Of a stretch of DNA of 64,000 bases, positions 35,242-45,229 are shown one piece after another. Position numbers and translations under genes: made by a program. Position 1 is the stretch's first letter. Every line of letters begins with the position of its first letter. Under the pieces are notes generated by a model. It saw only the letters and a list, made by a program, of their open reading frames with translations. It did not search any database and had not been told where the DNA came from. Where the stretch lies: the NCBI RefSeq assembly GCF_011762025.1, contig NZ_JAASQR010000001.1:124001-188000 (forward strand), in the 5' to 3' direction. The DNA comes from Sphingobium vermicomposti. GTDB taxonomy: Bacteria > Pseudomonadota > Alphaproteobacteria > Sphingomonadales > Sphingomonadaceae.

Positions 35242-36408
35242 TCATGCAGGGACGCCCTGTAGATTGAGGCTGGTTGGCACCGGGCCAACTTTCAAAGGAT
35301 CATTCATGATCGGCGCGGGGCCGATGCTTTCCAGCAGGTCAGCCATGTCACGCGCGGCATTGGGACGGCCGCAGGCGCGGGCGCGCCGCGCGGCATTTTG
35401 CAGCGCGCCGGGTTCCAGCGCCATCTTCTGCATCTGCTTGGCGAGTTCGACCGCGTTGAAACGGGCCTGCGAAATGGTGCGCGCGCCGCCCGCTTCGGTC
35501 ATTTCGCGCGCATTTGCGGTCTGGTGGTCGTCCATGGCGCTGGGCAGCGGGACCAGAATGGCGGGACGGCCCGCGCACGTCAGTTCGGCCAGCGTCGATG
35601 CGCCCGCCCGCGCGATGACCAGATGCGACCAGCTCAGCTTTTCCGGGACATCGTTGAAATAGGTGGCAAGGTCGGCGGGGATTTCCAGGTCAGCGTAGAA
35701 GCGGCGGACGCGCTCAATATCCTCTGCACGGCACTGCTGCGTCACCTGCAAGCGGCGGCGCAGGCTGAGCGGCAACATGCCGAGGCCATCTGGCACGACG
35801 CTGGACAGGATCGACGCGCCCTGGCTGCCGCCGATCACCAGCACGCGGAACACGCTTTCATCGGTCAGCGCGGGAAATTCCTCGTCGCGCAGCAGCTTGA
35901 CCTCTTCGCGCACCGGATTGCCGACCAGGTGAACCTTGCCAGCATATTTGTCCTTCAGCCGCTCGACTGCCGGATAGGCTGTGGCGATGGCGTCAACACG
36001 GCGGGCGAGCAGGCGGTTGACCCGGCCCAGGACGGCGTTCTGTTCGTGGATCGCGGTCGGGATGCCGTCCGCCAGCGCACCAAGCAGCGCGGGCATGGCG
36101 GGATAGCCGCCAAAGCCGACGACGGCGGTGGGACGGAATGTTTCAATAAGGCGGCGGGCCATGGCGCGGCCAGCCAAAATGGCCTTCAGCGCGCCCGGCC
36201 AGCTGCGCGGATTGCGCGTCATCCGACCGGCGGGCAAGACATGCACCTGCGCCTTGTCAAAGATGCCGGGGATCTTCGCGCCGCGTTCATCCGTCACCAG
36301 CGCGACATGATGGCCCCGCGCCATAAGCTCCTCCGCCACGGCATGCGCTGGAATCATATGACCACCCGTCCCGCCTGCAGCGAGGACGAAGTGACGGGAA
36401 ATGCTCAT
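35242..36408 (-). CDS. murG: undecaprenyldiphospho-muramoylpentapeptide beta-N-acetylglucosaminyltransferase
   Basis: A 388-residue GT28 glycosyltransferase that converts lipid I to lipid II at the inner face of the membrane. Marks are VLAAGGTGGHMIPAHAVA, GFGGYPAMPALL, IHEQNAVLGRVNRLLA, GGSQGASILSSVVP, and the C-terminal ISRAGASTLAEL-type RAGASTLAELTCAGRPAILVPLP. The ATG at 36408 overlaps the ftsW stop (ATGA). Confidence 0.98.
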   Translation of the reverse strand: MSISRHFVLAAGGTGGHMIPAHAVAEELMARGHHVALVTDERGAKIPGIFDKAQVHVLPAGRMTRNPRSWPGALKAILAGRAMARRLIETFRPTAVVGFGGYPAMPALLGALADGIPTAIHEQNAVLGRVNRLLARRVDAIATAYPAVERLKDKYAGKVHLVGNPVREEVKLLRDEEFPALTDESVFRVLVIGGSQGASILSSVVPDGLGMLPLSLRRRLQVTQQCRAEDIERVRRFYADLEIPADLATYFNDVPEKLSWSHLVIARAGASTLAELTCAGRPAILVPLPSAMDDHQTANAREMTEAGGARTISQARFNAVELAKQMQKMALEPGALQNAARRARACGRPNAARDMADLLESIGPAPIMNDPLKVGPVPTSLNLQGVPA

Positions 36409-37607
36409 CGGCCACTCCATTTGACGACGGTATGCCGGCCCATGAATGGGTTGCGCCGCGTGAATGCGAGCAACAGGCCTACCCCGATACAAAGCGCCAG
36501 CATAGAGGAGCCGCCGTAGCTGATAAAGGGCAGCGTCATGCCCTTTGAAGGAAATATCTGCGCATTGACGCCCATGTTGATGATCGCCTGCAGCCCGAAC
36601 TGCGTCGTGAGGCCCGCGGCGGCCAGAATGGTGAAATGATCATCCTCATCCAGCAGGCGCAACAGCACCCGGACGATGATGGCCAGATAGACGCAGGCGA
36701 TGCCGATGCAGGCGAGCAGGCCGAACTCTTCGCCGATGACCGAAAAAATATAGTCGGTATGCGCTTCGGGCAGGCGGAACTTATGCTGTCCGCCGCCCGG
36801 CCCCACGCCGGTGAAGCCGCCATGGGTGATGGTGCGGAACGCCAGTTCGGTCTGGTCCGGCCCCACATCCTGCGCGACGCCGATCCCTAAAAAGTCATTG
36901 ATGCGCTGGCGGCCATTTTCGTAAAACATATACATGGCGACCAGCCCGGCCAGGCCCAGCCCGCCCAATATGCCGATGACGCGCATCGGCACGCCGGACA
37001 ACAGCAGCAGGCAGCTCCAGCAGGCCAGGAATATGACGGTCTGGCCAAAGTCCGGCTGTTTCATCAGGACGACCGCGATCAGCAGCGTCACCCCGCCGGT
37101 CAGCCGGATGAGCGGCAGCGTGGCGTCCCTTTCCCGCAGCGACAGCAGCCAGGCGAGGCTGACGACATAGACGGGCTTTAGAAATTCGGACGGCTGGAAA
37201 CGAAAGCCGGGCAGGTCGATCCATCGCTTGGCACCGTTTACCGCCGTTCCCAGGACCGGCACGGCCAGCAGCATGACGATGAAGAAGGCAGACAGGAACA
37301 TGGCCAGGCGCCGCGCCTGTTGTCGCGGCAGCATGGAAATGACCAGCATGATCGGCAGGCCGATAAAGACCCAGATCAGCTGCCGATAGAAATAGATGAG
37401 CGGCGTGACGGCGACGGTGCTGGTCGACCGGTCGATTGCCGCGACCGGCGAGGCAGCCGCCACGGCGACAAGGCCGATCGCCATCAGCGCAACGATCAGC
37501 GACAGCAGCACGCGGTCGATTTCCCAGAACCAGATGGCCAGCGCCGTGCGCTCACGCGGAACGGTGTGGTTGCGGAACCCCTTCACCAGTTCGCCTGCCC
37601 TGAACAT
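36405..37607 (-). CDS. ftsW: peptidoglycan glycosyltransferase FtsW
   Basis: A 400-residue SEDS-family polymerase with about ten membrane helices. Marks are the helix DRVLLSLIVALMAIGLVAVAAASP, the conserved RWIDLPGFRFQPSEFLKPVYVVSLAWLL (includes the SEDS Phe-Gln-Pro-Ser-Glu), TEGGFTGVGPGGGQHKFRLPEAHTDYIFSVIGEE-like GGFTGVGPGGG, and LPFISYGGSSM. It polymerises septal glycan with FtsI. Follows murD after 33 bases. Confidence 0.97.
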   Translation of the reverse strand: MFRAGELVKGFRNHTVPRERTALAIWFWEIDRVLLSLIVALMAIGLVAVAAASPVAAIDRSTSTVAVTPLIYFYRQLIWVFIGLPIMLVISMLPRQQARRLAMFLSAFFIVMLLAVPVLGTAVNGAKRWIDLPGFRFQPSEFLKPVYVVSLAWLLSLRERDATLPLIRLTGGVTLLIAVVLMKQPDFGQTVIFLACWSCLLLLSGVPMRVIGILGGLGLAGLVAMYMFYENGRQRINDFLGIGVAQDVGPDQTELAFRTITHGGFTGVGPGGGQHKFRLPEAHTDYIFSVIGEEFGLLACIGIACVYLAIIVRVLLRLLDEDDHFTILAAAGLTTQFGLQAIINMGVNAQIFPSKGMTLPFISYGGSSMLALCIGVGLLLAFTRRNPFMGRHTVVKWSGR

Positions 37608-37640
37608 CCCTGTTGCCCCTTCTTCGCGCCAACCTGGCTT

Positions 37641-38963
37641 CTAACCGCTGACGCCGCCTTCTTCCAATGCCGCGATGGCCGCTACAAAGGCGTCGCCCCT
37701 GGCTTCAAAATCGCGAAACTGGTCGAAACTGGCGCACGCGGGCGAAAGCAGCACGACATCCCCCGGTTGCGCCGCCCGCGCGGCGCGGCGAACGGCGGCC
37801 GATAGCATTTCACTGTCGTCCACCGCCATATGCGGGCGCAACAGGTCGGCGAACATATGGCCCGCTTCACCGATGGTGTAGGCATGGGCGACATTGCCGA
37901 AATAGGGCGCGCATTCGTCCAGACTGGCGCTCTTGGCCAGCCCGCCGACGATCCAATGCAGCCGGGGCCGCCCATTTACCGGCGGGTAAGCGGCCAGCGC
38001 CGGTGCGGTGGAGGCGGGATTGGTCGCCTTGCTGTCGTTGACATACAGGACGCCGCCAACCTCACGCACACGCTGCATCCGGTGCGGCAGGCTGGCATAG
38101 CTTTGCAGGCCCTTTTCAATCGTCGGCTGATCGATGCCCAGAGCGCGGGCGACGGCAATGGCGACCGCTGCATTCTGGGCGTTGTGCGGCCCCTGCAACG
38201 CGGGCCATCCGGCCTGAGCGGCGGGATCGATGTCGCCCGACTTCACCTCAACCACGGCGTGCAACTGCGCCGCGATGGCCCGGCTTGGCTCATCCTCGGT
38301 CGCGATGACGGTGGCGTGGTCGGGCGATTGCATCGCGAACAATCGTGCTTTCGATGCCACATAGCCTTCAAAGCCATTATAGCGATCCAGATGGTCCGGC
38401 GTGATGTTGAGCAGCACCGCCACGTCGCAGTCCAGGCTGTGCGTCAGGTCGATCTGGTAACTCGACAGCTCCAGCACATAGACGCCGCCTTCCGGCAACG
38501 GGTCCTGCCCCAGGATCGGCAGCCCGATATTGCCGCCCATGCGCGTCGGGATGCCCGCCGTTTCGATGATGTGGTGAACCAGCGCCGTCGTAGTCGACTT
38601 GCCGTTGGTGCCGGTGATGCCGACGACCCGGTGGGCGGGCAGCGTCGTCCGGGCGAGCGCGAACAGTTCGATGTCGCCAATGACAGGGACGCCCGCCAGC
38701 TTGGCATGCATGGCGATGGGATGCCTGTTGAGCGGGACGCCGGGCGACACGACCACGCCGTCAAAGCCCGCAAGATCGATGTCGAGCGGATCGGCCAGTT
38801 CCGCCTTGTCGGCGACCGCCGCGCGGGCTTCATCCCGATTGTCCCAGGCGACGACCCGCGCGCCGCTAGCCACCAGGCATTCGACCGTGGCGAGGCCCGA
38901 CCGGGCGAGGCCCAGGACCGCATAGGTTTTGCCAGCGAAGGCGGCCGTGGAAACAATGCCCAT
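37641..38963 (-). CDS. murD: UDP-N-acetylmuramoyl-L-alanine--D-glutamate ligase
   Basis: A 440-residue Mur ligase that adds D-Glu. It has an N-terminal AVLGLARSGLATVECLVASG nucleotide fold, VVVSPGVPLN, the ATP loop GTNGKSTTT (118-125), NITPDHLDRYNGFE, and VNDSKATNPASTAPAL. The ATG at 38963 follows GAGG by 8 bases; a GTG at 38972 overlapping the mraY stop is an alternative. Confidence 0.98.
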   Translation of the reverse strand: MGIVSTAAFAGKTYAVLGLARSGLATVECLVASGARVVAWDNRDEARAAVADKAELADPLDIDLAGFDGVVVSPGVPLNRHPIAMHAKLAGVPVIGDIELFALARTTLPAHRVVGITGTNGKSTTTALVHHIIETAGIPTRMGGNIGLPILGQDPLPEGGVYVLELSSYQIDLTHSLDCDVAVLLNITPDHLDRYNGFEGYVASKARLFAMQSPDHATVIATEDEPSRAIAAQLHAVVEVKSGDIDPAAQAGWPALQGPHNAQNAAVAIAVARALGIDQPTIEKGLQSYASLPHRMQRVREVGGVLYVNDSKATNPASTAPALAAYPPVNGRPRLHWIVGGLAKSASLDECAPYFGNVAHAYTIGEAGHMFADLLRPHMAVDDSEMLSAAVRRAARAAQPGDVVLLSPACASFDQFRDFEARGDAFVAAIAALEEGGVSG

Positions 38964-38968
38964 CCCGA

Positions 38969-40042
38969 TCACCTCAGCTTCAGCGTGGCAAGGCCGGCGA
39001 GCGCCAGCACGAAGGAGATGATCCAGAAGCGGATCACGACGGTCGGCTCTGCCCAGCCCAGCTGTTCGAAATGGTGATGGATGGGTGCCATGCGGAACAC
39101 GCGCTTGCCCGTCCGCTTGTAGAAAAACACCTGGATGATGACGCTCATCGCCTCCACCACGAACAGTCCGCCGACCACGCCCAGCACGATTTCATGATGC
39201 GCCGTCACCGCGATCACGCCGATGGTGCCGCCCAGCGCCAGGCTGCCGGTATCGCCCATGAAAACGGCGGCGGGGGGCGCATTGAACCAGAGGAAAGCCA
39301 GCCCCGCGCCGATGATCGCGCCGCACAATATGGTCAGGTTGCCCGCGCCCGGCACATGCGGAATGCCCAGATATTCGGCAAAGTCGGCGCGTCCCACCAG
39401 ATAGACGATGGCCATGAACGCCATGCACGCGACGATGACCGGCATGGTGGCCAGCCCGTCCAGCCCATCTGTCAGGTTCACCGCATTGCCGAACGCTACG
39501 ATCACGAAGGCGGCAAACAGGAAGTAAAACGGCCCCAGTTCAATCGCCGGACCATTGTAGAAGGGAAGATAGAGCGCGGTATTGCCATGATGATTGACGA
39601 TCAGCCAGGCAGCGAAGCCCGCGATCAGGAACTCCAGCACCAACCGCATCTTGCCCGAAAGCCCCTTGTGGCTGGCCTTCGTCACCTTGTCATAATCGTC
39701 CAGAAAGCCGATCGCGCCGAAACCCAGCGTCACGAACAGGCACGCCCACACATAGATGGACGACAGGTCCATCCACAGCAGAACCGACGTCATCACCGAC
39801 GTCAGGATCATCAGGCCGCCCATGGTCGGCGTCCCGCGCTTGGCGAGATGGGTCTGCGGGCCGTCATCGCGGATCGGTTGCCCCTTGCCTTGACGCACGC
39901 GCAGCCAGCCGATGAAGCGGGGACCGATGACCAGCCCGATGACGAGCGCCGTCGCAATCGCCGCGCCCGCACGAAAACTCAGATAGCGGACGAGGTTGAA
40001 TACTCCCGCGAAATCCATGTTTTGGGCAAGCCAGTAAAGCAT
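38969..40042 (-). CDS. mraY: phospho-N-acetylmuramoyl-pentapeptide-transferase
   Basis: A 357-residue polytopic enzyme that makes lipid I from UDP-MurNAc-pentapeptide and undecaprenyl phosphate. Marks are the N-terminal KRGTPTMGG loop, DDYDKV (Asp pair), [13 protein letters not shown] with the catalytic aspartates, GNAV before it, and [13 protein letters not shown]. Ten or so membrane helices. It is followed by murD and preceded by murF at 6 bases. Confidence 0.98.
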   Translation of the reverse strand: MLYWLAQNMDFAGVFNLVRYLSFRAGAAIATALVIGLVIGPRFIGWLRVRQGKGQPIRDDGPQTHLAKRGTPTMGGLMILTSVMTSVLLWMDLSSIYVWACLFVTLGFGAIGFLDDYDKVTKASHKGLSGKMRLVLEFLIAGFAAWLIVNHHGNTALYLPFYNGPAIELGPFYFLFAAFVIVAFGNAVNLTDGLDGLATMPVIVACMAFMAIVYLVGRADFAEYLGIPHVPGAGNLTILCGAIIGAGLAFLWFNAPPAAVFMGDTGSLALGGTIGVIAVTAHHEIVLGVVGGLFVVEAMSVIIQVFFYKRTGKRVFRMAPIHHHFEQLGWAEPTVVIRFWIISFVLALAGLATLKLR

Positions 40043-40048
40043 CGGTCC

Positions 40049-41434
40049 TCAGCTCCCCAGATTCTTGTCAGTGACGAGGGCAGCGACCAGGCGGGACAGG
40101 CCGATGCCGTTCGATCCCTTGACCAAAATCGCGTCACCAGCGCGCATTTCCTGCTGGATGAGGCGCGTCGCTTCCGCCGCGTCGGATACATGGTCGAACG
40201 ACACGACCCCGGCAAGCGCCTGCGCCAGCGGCGTCATTTCCGCGCCGACCAAAATGGCGTGATCCACCTTAGCCGCCGTCAGCGGATCGACCAGACCGCT
40301 GTGCAGTTCGCCGCTGCGGTCGCCCAGTTCCCGCATGCCGCCCAGCACGGCGATGCGGCGGCTGGCCTGCTCACGGCCCAGCTGCTTCAGCGTTGCCGCC
40401 ATGCTGACCGGATTGGCGTTGTAGCTTTCATCGATCAGCAGCGCCTCGCCCTCTCCCACGGCCAGCCTGCTGCGCTCGCCCCGTCCGGGCAGGCCCGGCA
40501 TTTCGGCAAGGGCCAGGCCCGCAACGGCCAGGTCGCCGCCCAGCGCTTCGACCGCCGCCAGCACCGCCAGCGCGTTGGACACCCAATGTTCGCCCGGCGC
40601 GCCGACGGTGAAGCATAGCTCCGCGCTCGGCAGTTTCGCCGTTACCAGCGTGCCGCCGTTCGCCGCGGGCACCATGTCACGAACATGGACGTCGGCTTCG
40701 GGGTCAAATCCAAAGGTCAGGATATGGGCGGCATGCCGTTCCGCCTTGTCATACAGGGTCGCGACATGCGGGCTGTCATAGGGGATAATCGCCGTTCCGT
40801 CCGGCTCCAACCCTTCGAATATTTCCGCCTTCGCCTGCGCAATCGCGGTTTCGGTCGCGAAAAATTCGATATGGGCAGGCGCGATCGCGGTCACGATGGC
40901 AACGTGAGGCCGGACCAGCCGGGTCAGCTGGGCCAGTTCGCCCGCATGGTTCATCCCCATTTCAAACACACCGAACGCCGATGAGCGCGGCATGCGCGAC
41001 AGGCTGAGCGGGACGCCGACATGGTTGTTATAGCTTTTGACCGAACGGTGCACATTGCCGGGGCGGATGCGGTCAAGCGCGTGGAACAGCGCTTCCTTCG
41101 TGCCCGTTTTTCCGACCGATCCGGTGACGCCGACCACCTTGCCCGCCATGCGTTCACGGGATGCGCGGCCCAATGCTTCGAGCGCCGCCGCGCTGTCCTG
41201 GACCAGTACATGCGGCTGTTCGATCGGTTCGCTGACGATTGCGCCGGACGCGCCCTGTTCGAACGCCTTGCCGATGAAACGATGGCCGTCGGTCGATTCG
41301 CCCTTCATCGCGACGAACAGGTCGCCGCCGGTCACTTCCCGGCTGTCGAACGCCACGCCCGAAACGGCGAAGGGCGCCGATGCGACGCCCCCCGCGGCCT
41401 GCGCGATTTCATCGGATGTCCACAATAGGCTCAC
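40049..41434 (-). CDS. murF: UDP-N-acetylmuramoyl-tripeptide--D-alanyl-D-alanine ligase
   Basis: A 461-residue Mur ligase that adds D-Ala-D-Ala. Marks are GVAFDSREVTGGDLFVAMKGE, ATP loop VTGSVGKTGTKEAL, NHVGVPLSLSRMP, MGMNHAGELAQLTRL, and LLIDESYNANPVSMAATL. The GTG at 41434 overlaps the murE stop (GTGA) and has GGGAG 8 bases upstream; a GTG at 41443 is a weaker choice. Confidence 0.97.
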   Translation of the reverse strand: MSLLWTSDEIAQAAGGVASAPFAVSGVAFDSREVTGGDLFVAMKGESTDGHRFIGKAFEQGASGAIVSEPIEQPHVLVQDSAAALEALGRASRERMAGKVVGVTGSVGKTGTKEALFHALDRIRPGNVHRSVKSYNNHVGVPLSLSRMPRSSAFGVFEMGMNHAGELAQLTRLVRPHVAIVTAIAPAHIEFFATETAIAQAKAEIFEGLEPDGTAIIPYDSPHVATLYDKAERHAAHILTFGFDPEADVHVRDMVPAANGGTLVTAKLPSAELCFTVGAPGEHWVSNALAVLAAVEALGGDLAVAGLALAEMPGLPGRGERSRLAVGEGEALLIDESYNANPVSMAATLKQLGREQASRRIAVLGGMRELGDRSGELHSGLVDPLTAAKVDHAILVGAEMTPLAQALAGVVSFDHVSDAAEATRLIQQEMRAGDAILVKGSNGIGLSRLVAALVTDKNLGS

Positions 41435-42873
41435 CCCGCGCACTCCCGTGCGACGGTGACATCGTCAAATGGCAGGACGCGGTCGCCGATGATCTGGCCC
41501 TGTTCATGGCCCTTACCAGCCAGCAGGACGATGTCGTCCGCACCGGCCTGCGCGATGGCGGCGGCGATGGCGGCGCGGCGACCGCCGATTTCTTCCGCAC
41601 CCGGCGCGCCCGCCATGACGGCGGCGCGGATGGCGGATGGATCTTCTGAACGCGGATTATCGTCGGTGACGATGACATGGTCGGCAAGTTCAGCCGCCAC
41701 CTGGCCCATCTGTGGCCGCTTGCCCGCATCGCGGTCGCCGCCCGCGCCGAACAGAGCGATCAGCTTGCCCCGTGTGTGCGGGCGCAGCGCCTCTATCGCG
41801 GCGCGCAAGCCATCGGGCGTGTGCGCATAATCGACATAGACCGGCGCGCCCGCCCTGGTGATGACCGCGCGTTCCAGGCGTCCACGCACCGGCTGGACCC
41901 GGCCGAGCAGTTCCAGGACCCGCACCACGTCCTCGCCCCCTGCGATCACCAGCCCGGCGGCGGTCAGAGCGTTGGCGGCCTGATAAGCGCCGATCAGCGG
42001 CAGGTTGACCCTGTGCAGCTTGCCGTCGGCCTCGACCTCCAGCGTTTGGCCCAACTGGGTCGGGGTGCGGTTGGCAAGACGCAAAGCCTGCCCCTGCACC
42101 CCGACGCTCAGCACACGAAGCCCCCGCTTCGTAGCTCGCTGGATCACCTTGTCCGACCAACTGTCGTCGGCCCACACAATTGCCGTCCCATCGGCAGCGA
42201 CAACTTCATCAAACAGCCGCATCTTCGCGTCGAAATAGCTGTCCATGTCGCCATGATAATCGAGATGGTCGCGCGACAGGTTGGTGAAGGCCGCCACCGA
42301 CACAGGCAGGCCCTCCGTCCGATATTGGGCTAGGCCGTGACTGGACGCTTCGAAGGCCGCGTGGGTGATGCCCTCGCGCTTCAGGCCCGACATGTTGGAC
42401 AGAAATGTGACGATGTCCGGCGTGGTGAGACCGGTCGATACCTGATCGACGGAGGTAGTGACGCCCAACGTGCCGATGGACGCGGAATGATGGCCCAGCA
42501 TCCGCCACAGCTGGCGGGCCAGTTCCACTGTCGAAGTCTTGCCGTTCGTGCCGGTGACGGCGGCGGTCACATCGGGGAAAGGCGCGAAATAACGGGCGGC
42601 GAGCAGGGCGAACAGGCGGCGGGGATTGTCATGGGCGATATGCACCGCACCCTCGACCGTCGCCTCCGGTCGCGCCACGACTGCGATGGCTCCGGCGCGG
42701 ACGGCTTCGGGAATGAAATCCTCACCATTGACGCGCAGGCCCTGAAAGGCACCGAACACCGTGCCGGGCGCAACTTTCCGGTTGTCGATCGCAAAGCCCG
42801 ACACTGCCGATTCCAGCGGCGCGCCGGGGGTCAGCCGTGCATCCAGCCCATCGATCAGCGAAGCCAGTCGCAT
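41431..42873 (-). CDS. murE: UDP-N-acetylmuramoyl-L-alanyl-D-glutamate--2,6-diaminopimelate ligase
   Basis: A 480-residue Mur ligase that adds the third stem residue. It has the ATP loop VTGTNGKTST near residue 107, ASSHGLAQYR, NLSRDHLDYHGDM, and near the C-terminus the DNPR motif (DDNPRSEDP) that marks meso-diaminopimelate rather than lysine specificity. The ATG at 42873 follows AAGGAGG by 7 bases and shares a base with the ftsI stop (TGATG). A TTG three bases earlier is unlikely. Confidence 0.98.
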   Translation of the reverse strand: MRLASLIDGLDARLTPGAPLESAVSGFAIDNRKVAPGTVFGAFQGLRVNGEDFIPEAVRAGAIAVVARPEATVEGAVHIAHDNPRRLFALLAARYFAPFPDVTAAVTGTNGKTSTVELARQLWRMLGHHSASIGTLGVTTSVDQVSTGLTTPDIVTFLSNMSGLKREGITHAAFEASSHGLAQYRTEGLPVSVAAFTNLSRDHLDYHGDMDSYFDAKMRLFDEVVAADGTAIVWADDSWSDKVIQRATKRGLRVLSVGVQGQALRLANRTPTQLGQTLEVEADGKLHRVNLPLIGAYQAANALTAAGLVIAGGEDVVRVLELLGRVQPVRGRLERAVITRAGAPVYVDYAHTPDGLRAAIEALRPHTRGKLIALFGAGGDRDAGKRPQMGQVAAELADHVIVTDDNPRSEDPSAIRAAVMAGAPGAEEIGGRRAAIAAAIAQAGADDIVLLAGKGHEQGQIIGDRVLPFDDVTVARECAG

Positions 42874-44579
42874 CAATGATCCTCCTTGCCGAGCAAGGGC
42901 ATGAGGTCGGAAATATCGACGTCGCGGCGTTCGTCGGGCAGGACGCCCAGCATCGGCCCGACCCGCTCCACCACCCGCTTCACCACCGGCGCGGCGGTCC
43001 AGGCGGCAGTGCGCAGGCCGAACGTCTGGGCGTTGCCCTTGGGCTCGTCCATCATGGTCAGCACGACGTAGCGGGGATTGTCCATGGGAAATGCGGACGC
43101 AAAAGTCGTCACCAGTGAACTCTTATTATATCGGCCTTCTTCAGGCTTCTCAGCGGAACCCGTCTTGCCGCCCACCCGGAATCCCTTGGCGTCGGCGCTG
43201 CGACCTGTACCCGCCGCGACGATCATCCGCAACAGCTGCCGCATGCGTGCGCTGGTGGCGGCGGAAAAGACGCGATGCCCCTCCGGCACTTCATTCGCGT
43301 GCAGTTTGCGCAGCGTCGCCGGACGCCAGATGCCGCCGTTGACCAGCGCGGCATAAGCCGAAGCGAGATGCAAAGGCGTCACGGCGATGCCATGGCCATA
43401 GGACACGGTCATGGTGGTGATGCGGCCCCAATTGGTCGGCCACAGGCTCTTGGCGCGTTCTTTCAGCTCAATCGGCGCGCGCTGATCGAACTGAAGGTTG
43501 CGAAACAGCTGCTGCATGGATTCAGCGCCCATTTCGTCCGCGATCCGGGCCGTGCCGATATTCGAGCTGTGCACCAGGATTTCCGGCACGTTGAGCCAGC
43601 GACCGAGCGCATGATCGTCCTTGATACGAAAACCCGCCACCGCCAGCGGCGCGGTGGCGTCGTAACGCTTGCCCATCGACGTGACGACGCCGCGATCCAT
43701 GGCCGCGCCGATAGACAGCGGCTTGAAGGTCGATCCAAGTTCGTAACGCGCCTGGACCATATGGTTGCAGAGCGGCGACTGGCTACATGTCTTGCCCGCG
43801 TAATTCGCCAGCTTGTTGGGGTCGAACACCGGGATGGACGCCATGGCGATCACTTCGCCCGTATTGGCGTCCAGGATGACGCCGCCCGCGCCCTTGGCAT
43901 TTTGCGCCACCATCTGCGCATAAAGCTCGCTTTCCAGCGCGCCCTGCACCCGACTGTCGATGGAAATGGCGAAGGGTTGGCCACGCAGCGCGGGGTCGGT
44001 CAGCCGGTCGTTGAACGCGGATTCGACGCCCATGCCGCCGACGCCTTCCCGATTCGGAGCAAAGCCCAGCACATGGGCGGCCAGGCTGCGCTGCGGGTAG
44101 AGGCGTTCCTTCTCGCGCGGAAACTCTATGCCGATTTCGCCCAGCGCGTTCACTGCCGCCACTTCTTCAGGCAGCGCGCGGCGGCGCAGATAGGCCCAAC
44201 CCTTGCCGGTCAAAGCCTTGTAAAAAGACGCTTCCGGTTCGTCGGGGAAGATTTCGTGCAGCTTGCGCGCCAGCTCAGCCGGTTCGCCGATCAGCTTGGA
44301 CGGGCGCACGGCGACCGAATAGGCATCCATGGTCCGCGCAAGGGGCACGCCATTGCGATCAACAATATCGGCGCGCGCGGGCAGCAGGCCCGACCCACCA
44401 ACGCCATCCCTGCCATTCCCTGAAAAAATGCCGACCCAGGTCAGCCGCAGGATCAGCACAGCCGTGATGCACAAGAACAGGATCAACAGCAGCATCAGCC
44501 GGTTGTGCGCGACGGCGGTCAGGTCGATCCGCTGCTTGCCTGCCCGCGCACCACCCGGCTGGACGATGATCGTCGCCAT
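42873..44579 (-). CDS. ftsI: septal penicillin-binding protein FtsI (PBP3)
   Basis: A 568-residue class B transpeptidase. A cytoplasmic tail and one membrane helix (about 29-50) precede a dimerisation domain (R-GxxxDRNGxxLA region ARADIVDRNGVPLA) and the transpeptidase domain with STFK (Ser283), SSN (338-340) and KTGS (in GGKTGSAEKPEEG). It crosslinks septal peptidoglycan in the periplasm together with FtsW. It is co-translated with ftsL upstream and murE downstream (TGATG junctions on both sides). Confidence 0.97.
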   Translation of the reverse strand: MATIIVQPGGARAGKQRIDLTAVAHNRLMLLLILFLCITAVLILRLTWVGIFSGNGRDGVGGSGLLPARADIVDRNGVPLARTMDAYSVAVRPSKLIGEPAELARKLHEIFPDEPEASFYKALTGKGWAYLRRRALPEEVAAVNALGEIGIEFPREKERLYPQRSLAAHVLGFAPNREGVGGMGVESAFNDRLTDPALRGQPFAISIDSRVQGALESELYAQMVAQNAKGAGGVILDANTGEVIAMASIPVFDPNKLANYAGKTCSQSPLCNHMVQARYELGSTFKPLSIGAAMDRGVVTSMGKRYDATAPLAVAGFRIKDDHALGRWLNVPEILVHSSNIGTARIADEMGAESMQQLFRNLQFDQRAPIELKERAKSLWPTNWGRITTMTVSYGHGIAVTPLHLASAYAALVNGGIWRPATLRKLHANEVPEGHRVFSAATSARMRQLLRMIVAAGTGRSADAKGFRVGGKTGSAEKPEEGRYNKSSLVTTFASAFPMDNPRYVVLTMMDEPKGNAQTFGLRTAAWTAAPVVKRVVERVGPMLGVLPDERRDVDISDLMPLLGKEDH

Positions 44580-45229
44580 CAGCGCGCCCTCTTCTTACGC
44601 TCGCGCGCGGCCTTGTCGCTGATCTCGCTGATGGTGCTGTCGTCCAGCAGCTTGGCGTCCAGCATCGCCATGCGTTCGGCGCGGCGGGCCAGCGGATTGG
44701 GTTTTGACACGTCGGCGTCCGCCTTGGCTTTGTCCGGCGCTCCACTGGCGGCGGGCTTGGCGATCTTGTCGACATTGTCCGCGGCATGCGCTTCCCGAAT
44801 GACGGCAATGTCGCTGCGAATCTGGGTCGCGGCAGGGCTTGCGGGCGCGGCTTGCGGGGCGGACGGCAGGTCGGCGGGCGTCTGCACCATCGCCACCATC
44901 ACCGGCGGCGCGACATAGTCGGGTCCGTTGGGCTGGACCCCGTCCAAATGCGCCAGCGCCCGCTCACCGGCCAGATATTGCTGGGCGGTCGGAGTTGCAT
45001 ACAGGAAGTCTTCCTGGTTCCACCGTTCCAGCTGCCGCATGTTCGCGCGCGCGCTGAATTCGGTTTCCAGATAGCGGATGTCGGATCGGGCGCGGGCGAT
45101 CTGCGCCTGGACCCGCATCAGTTCGTTCCGTTCGGTCGCGACCTTCAGCGACACCAGATATGCGCCCAGCGCCCCCAGTGCGACCAACAGGATCCAGATC
45201 AGGCTCTGCAACCTTTTGACTGCGATCAT
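44579..45229 (-). CDS. ftsL: FtsL-like cell division protein with long C-terminal extension
   Basis: A 216-residue bitopic protein in the ftsL position between rsmH and ftsI. A short cytoplasmic start, one membrane helix ([24 protein letters not shown]) and a coiled coil (about 28-75, [26 protein letters not shown]) are typical of FtsL. The motif [19 protein letters not shown] follows. Unlike short FtsL proteins, about 120 further residues rich in Ala, Pro, Lys and Asp are present. It should pair with FtsB and contact FtsQ and FtsI in the divisome. Confidence 0.88.
   Translation of the reverse strand: MIAVKRLQSLIWILLVALGALGAYLVSLKVATERNELMRVQAQIARARSDIRYLETEFSARANMRQLERWNQEDFLYATPTAQQYLAGERALAHLDGVQPNGPDYVAPPVMVAMVQTPADLPSAPQAAPASPAATQIRSDIAVIREAHAADNVDKIAKPAASGAPDKAKADADVSKPNPLARRAERMAMLDAKLLDDSTISEISDKAARERKKRAR

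Noticed and set aside
39071..40618. Plus-strand open frame of 515 codons opposite mraY and murF
   Set aside because: Both opposite genes are certain; the frame is a GC-skew artefact without domains.
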